A stretch of DNA of 10,329 nt from the NCBI GenBank assembly GCA_003647825.1, contig QMNP01000033.1, positions 1 to 10,329 of the forward strand, written 5' to 3'. A model generated the notes under the pieces. It was not told the origin of the DNA, made no database searches, and worked only from the letters and a program-made list of their open reading frames with translations. This stretch comes from Candidatus Cloacimonadota bacterium (GTDB taxonomy: Bacteria; Cloacimonadota; Cloacimonadia; Cloacimonadales; TCS61). The position numbers were made by a program, and so were the translations under genes. Position 1 is the first letter of the stretch; every line of letters begins with the position of its first letter. Of this stretch, positions 7,782 to 10,329 are shown one piece after another.

Positions 7782-8110
7782 TAAGCAGAATTTACCAATT
7801 TAATCTAAGAATTCCTCGATGCTCTGCATCGGGGTGTCCGAACTTTCTCCTCTGATTTAGGGGAGATGTCCGATAGGACAAAGGGGTAAATACTGAAAAT
7901 TCGATTTTCAGCTTGCTGAAATAAAGTTGGCGAAATACCCCTTGGCTCTGTCACGGGGATAGTCAACGTTAAGAATTTTCTTTATTTTTTCTGTCCTCAA
8001 TTGAGTTCAATATAAAATAATATTTGACGTAGAGCTTCAGCTTACTTCTGCTGTTTGTAGATTGATTGGAGAGTTTATAGTGTTAATCTGTATGAATTAA
8101 GGAGCACCTG
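7782..8110. other. Intergenic region between dnaE and the GWxTD gene
   Basis: 329 bases with no gene. The first half is dominated by a palindrome array (7814-7958). After it, AAGAATTTTCTT (7971-7982) followed by a T-rich run to 7990 is a weak terminator-like element for dnaE. Positions 7991-8110 are the upstream region of the next gene: TATAGT (8076-8081) could be a -10 box, with only a weak TTTGTA (8054-8059) upstream, and GGAG at 8101-8104 is the ribosome binding site. Confidence 0.6.
7814..7958. repeat. REP/BIME-like array of nested palindromes
   Basis: Stem-loops seen directly: 7814-7834 (9-bp stem with one G-T pair, loop TCT); 7846-7866 (TCTCCTC with GGGGAGA, 7-nt loop); 7867-7880 (TGTCC with GGACA, loop GATA); 7893-7911 (CTGAAAAT with ATTTTCAG, loop TCG); 7938-7958 (CCCC/GGGG outer stem, loop TCT). 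A perfect 8-bp pair AAGGGGTA (7881-7888) and TACCCCTT (7936-7943) encloses the fourth. TGTCCGA is repeated at 7835 and 7867. The outer two hairpins share the frame CC.C...GCTCTG...CGGGG while their stems differ with mostly compensating changes. This is typical of REP-type intergenic repeats; there is no transposase, and whether other copies exist cannot be seen here. Confidence 0.5.
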
Positions 8111-9445
8111 ATGAAAAGAATTATTATTCTTTGCTTTTTTATAATGGCTTTATCTGTTCTTTGGGCAAACGATCTTAATATTGCCTTCGATATGAACAGG
8201 TTTCTATCTGAAGATGGAAATACAATTTTTGAGATAAATTATCAAATCGCCTATAAAGATCTCAGTTTCCAATGGCAGGATTCTCTGGGATTTGTGGCCA
8301 GTTTATTAGTTGACTATCAATTGCAAAAAAGCGGTAAGGGAGTGGAGGATAATTTCACCAATAAAATTATTGTACGGGATCAGACTTCTACCAGGTCAAA
8401 TAAGCATTTTACCGATAAAATTTCATTTACTTTAAAAAGTTCCGGTTATATCTTTACCCTGAAAGTCAAGGATTTGAGCAATAATTACGAGTCTGTTTGG
8501 AGTAGCAGCTGTGATCTCCTGGAGCAGGGGACTCTTATTAGTGATCTGGAGTTATCATCATCAGTATCGAGAGACACAACCAGTTATATGCCAAAGTTCC
8601 ATCGTAATGATCTTCTTTACGAAGTAAAAGTAGGTCATGTTTTTTCTACCTTTAAACTGGATTCGTTAGCAGTTTATTGTGAACTTCAGAACTATGAGTT
8701 TGCTGCCAATGGAAAAAGTGATCTGGAGGTGAAGCTCTTTATCAAGAAAAAAAATGAGATATTAACAGAATATTCTGCTTATATTGAAACTGATAGGAAG
8801 AAATATAACTTACTCAGTTGGATTGATATTACCAGCCTTGAAGTGGGTTATTACGATTTAATTCTGGAAGTATATGATAAAAATTCTGGTCTTATCGAAG
8901 TTAAAAAGGACTTTTTCAGCATTAAACAGCCTAAATTGTTTACACGGAGGATTTTTGTGGAACTTGAAGATGAGCTTAATCTGATCGATTATTTCATCGA
9001 AAGATCACAGCACAAGAACTGGAAAACCCTTTCGGATAATGGTCGAGCTAATTTTGTAAGTCGGTTCTGGACAATAAATGATCCTGATCCCTCTACAGAG
9101 AATAACGAATTTTTTGATCTTATAAGAAAACGGGTACAGTACTGTAATAAGGAATTTTCCCACTTTAAAAAAGGCTGGTCCTCAGATCGGGGCCGGATCT
9201 ATTTAAGACATGGCAAACCGGATGACATCATTAATCAGGAAACAGGTCTCAATACAAAATACGCTCAAAAGGACTTTCAAATCTGGAAATATCGCAGCCG
9301 CGGGAATATGACCTACATATTTATTGATCTTCAGACAAATGGAAATTATAAAATTATTTATGCAGATGGTGATGATAGGGAAAGTACGCAGGTAGGCTGG
9401 GAAAGCTACTTAGGAAAAGATTTTGATACTGGTCTTTTGCAATAA
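8111..9445 (+). CDS. Exported GWxTD-domain protein
   Basis: A 444-residue protein with a clear signal peptide: MKRIIILCFF followed by a hydrophobic stretch and probable cleavage after LWA at residue 19. The middle (about 20-275) is rich in predicted beta strands and looks like one or two sandwich domains that I cannot name. The C-terminal part (about 280-425) matches the GWxTD domain: RFW at 318-320, DPDPSTENNEFF at 324-335, then GWSSDRGRIYLRHGKPDDI at 355-373, where the family usually has GWxTDRG. The family is known from several didermic phyla and has no established function. No membrane helix beyond the signal, so it is probably periplasmic or at the envelope surface. GGAG at 8101-8104, 6 nt before the ATG, supports the start. 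It follows dnaE after a long structured gap, so it is probably a separate transcription unit, and is convergent with the YraN-like gene. Confidence 0.85.
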   Translation: MKRIIILCFFIMALSVLWANDLNIAFDMNRFLSEDGNTIFEINYQIAYKDLSFQWQDSLGFVASLLVDYQLQKSGKGVEDNFTNKIIVRDQTSTRSNKHFTDKISFTLKSSGYIFTLKVKDLSNNYESVWSSSCDLLEQGTLISDLELSSSVSRDTTSYMPKFHRNDLLYEVKVGHVFSTFKLDSLAVYCELQNYEFAANGKSDLEVKLFIKKKNEILTEYSAYIETDRKKYNLLSWIDITSLEVGYYDLILEVYDKNSGLIEVKKDFFSIKQPKLFTRRIFVELEDELNLIDYFIERSQHKNWKTLSDNGRANFVSRFWTINDPDPSTENNEFFDLIRKRVQYCNKEFSHFKKGWSSDRGRIYLRHGKPDDIINQETGLNTKYAQKDFQIWKYRSRGNMTYIFIDLQTNGNYKIIYADGDDRESTQVGWESYLGKDFDTGLLQ

Positions 9446-9589
9446 CAAAACCTAAGGGAAATATTTAATTGACATAAAAGAGATAAAAATTAGTTTTCTT
9501 CCCTTAAGTATTAAAATAAATGTTAAACAAAGGTTTTCAAAAATTTACATAAGTGTTTTGGGGTATTTGCTGATTGGTAATAAATTTAC

Positions 9590-9949
9590 TTAAAAAGCAT
9601 CCTTGAGATGGTTTAGCTGTTGCCTATTACTTTTATGGATTATGGAAATGACATCGAAGCGAGTAGCGAGTTGCTCATAGCTGGTATGTTGAGAGAGGAA
9701 AATGGAAGCTGTTTTTGTTAATTTCGTCTGTTTGGAAACGGAAACACTATTTAGTGCTGCTTCGGTATTTGAACTGCGAGTTTTTACTTCTATAAAGACA
9801 ATTGTATCATCTTTTAAAGCAATTATGTCTATCTCTCCATAAGCGGAATGGTAATTTCGAGTTATGATTTTGTATCCATTTGACAAAAGAAAATCAACGG
9901 CTGAATCCTCACCTGATTGGCCTAAACGTTTATTATGTTCTAAATTCAT
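9590..9949 (-). CDS. yraN: YraN/UPF0102 family protein, endonuclease-like fold
   Basis: A 119-residue cytoplasmic protein, the typical YraN length. Seen: GQSGEDSAVDFLLSNGY at 10-26, RNYHSAYGEIDII at 31-43 and VFIEVKTR at 51-58, then RFDVISI at 97-103. E14, D41, E54 and K56 fit the PD-(D/E)XK nuclease-type core (D-x(n)-E-x-K) for which the family is known. Its biological role is poorly established; DNA repair or recombination has been proposed from the fold. It is convergent with the GWxTD gene and divergent from the outer-membrane-type gene. No purine-rich Shine-Dalgarno precedes the ATG: the 21 bases upstream are mostly pyrimidines, including seven Ts. The start fits the family N-terminus, so initiation may be SD-independent or leaderless. 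Confidence 0.93.
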   Translation of the reverse strand: MNLEHNKRLGQSGEDSAVDFLLSNGYKIITRNYHSAYGEIDIIALKDDTIVFIEVKTRSSNTEAALNSVSVSKQTKLTKTASIFLSQHTSYEQLATRFDVISIIHKSNRQQLNHLKDAF

Positions 9950-10024
9950 GAATAGAAAAAAATGCTTGACTTTTAAATTGTCAAACAGTTAAAAGAAAAA
10001 GTGCAATTTTTTGGGGGTATAGTT
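9950..10024. promoter_or_regulatory. Divergent promoter region with face-to-face -35 boxes
   Basis: TTGACT on the plus strand (9966-9971) and TTGACA on the minus strand (9984-9979) form a 19-bp imperfect palindrome, TTGAC-N9-GTCAA (9966-9984). Rightward, a 17-nt spacer leads to TTAAAA (9989-9994). Leftward, a 17-nt spacer leads to TTTTTT (9961-9956), six bases before the yraN ATG. The -10 boxes are weak matches. The palindrome could also be a regulator site. GGGGG (10013-10017) is the likely ribosome binding site of the rightward gene, 7 nt before its ATG. Confidence 0.4.
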
Positions 10025-10329
10025 ATGAAAAAACACGTTTTATTGCTTTTCGTTTTAGTTGCAGCATCCGCCTTGTTGGCAATACCTTACACAGCGATGG
10101 GTACGATAAATATTCCGGATGCCTATGTAATGCCGCATATGATGATGGATATATCAACTACCGGCTTAATGACTGCTGATGGTTATCTTGAACAGAAAGA
10201 GGGCATTCTTGATCCAGATCGAGGACCTGGTGCCTATAGTGAACTGGATTATGCCGGTAATCTCAGGATCGGCCTGTTTAATAAGGCAGAACTTGGCATT
10301 GTTTACACCAGTACAGCCGGAGTATTTGC
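10025..10329 (+). CDS. Exported, probable outer-membrane beta-barrel protein (5' part only)
   Basis: The frame opens at ATG 10025 and runs off the window edge after 101 complete codons without a stop, so this is a partial gene. Residues 1-19 are a signal peptide: MKKH, a hydrophobic core, then ASALLA before the probable cleavage site. The mature start contains GTINIPDAYVMPHMM (26-40) and alternating hydrophobic segments such as LRIGLFNKAELGIVYTS (80-96). This pattern resembles outer-membrane proteins in which a short plug or first strand (GT..TPDA..) is followed by beta hairpins. I cannot name a specific family from this fragment. GGGGG 7 nt before the ATG supports the start. It is transcribed away from yraN. 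Confidence 0.8.
   Translation, partial: MKKHVLLLFVLVAASALLAIPYTAMGTINIPDAYVMPHMMMDISTTGLMTADGYLEQKEGILDPDRGPGAYSELDYAGNLRIGLFNKAELGIVYTSTAGVF

Noticed and set aside
8001..8029. TTGAGT (8001) and TTGACG (8024) as -35 boxes for the GWxTD gene
   Set aside because: Neither has a TATAAT-like hexamer at 16-18 nt; the AT-rich TATAAAATAATATT lies at the wrong distance.
9453..9506. TAAGGGAA/TTCCCTTA 8-bp inverted repeat between the convergent GWxTD and yraN genes, considered as a bidirectional terminator
   Set aside because: The 38-nt loop is too long and no T-tract follows either arm. It could be a regulatory dyad but I cannot support that.
9520..9552. Ten-codon ATG frame in the GWxTD-yraN gap
   Set aside because: No ribosome site and AT-rich low-complexity codons; chance frame.
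1..10329. Defence island, CRISPR array, prophage, insertion sequence or tRNA gene
   Set aside because: No direct-repeat spacer pattern, transposase or integrase motif, tRNA cloverleaf or known defence domain was visible on either strand. All six credible genes fit core-genome or envelope families.

Overview
The window looks like a chromosomal segment from an uncultured or anaerobic Gram-negative bacterium of the FCB supergroup. Candidatus Cloacimonadota is my best guess. The reasons are moderate GC, signal-peptide proteins of GWxTD and outer-membrane-barrel type, usable Shine-Dalgarno sequences, and a very large GlmL/MutL-type ATPase suggesting amino-acid fermentation through B12-dependent mutases. 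This placement is inference from gene content; no rRNA or tRNA is present.

Layout. Positions 1-191 are AT-rich, apparently non-coding sequence. Positions 192-3993 hold a minus-strand two-gene operon: a TetR-family regulator (3385-3993) followed one base later by a 1063-residue GlmL/MutL-family protein (192-3383). That protein has an N-terminal four-cysteine motif, an ASKHA-type ATPase core and an unusual about 480-residue C-terminal extension with an internal duplication. A 341-base divergent intergenic region (3994-4334) contains four copies of TGCTCA/TGAGCA that may be operator half-sites. It leads into dnaE (4335-7781, plus strand), a full-length replicative DNA polymerase III alpha subunit whose PHP domain keeps its metal ligands and so may proofread.

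Downstream of dnaE, 7814-7958 is a dense array of nested palindromes resembling a REP/BIME-type intergenic repeat. Then come a secreted GWxTD-domain protein (8111-9445, plus), a convergent YraN/UPF0102 nuclease-fold protein (9590-9949, minus) and, divergent from it, the first 101 codons of an exported, probably outer-membrane beta-barrel protein (10025 to the window edge).

The genes do not form one pathway: replication, cell-envelope and regulatory/metabolic genes are interleaved, as in ordinary core chromosome. I see no transposase, CRISPR, phage or recognisable defence system. The most unusual items are the TetR plus GlmL-fusion operon, its repeated intergenic motif, and the palindrome array after dnaE.
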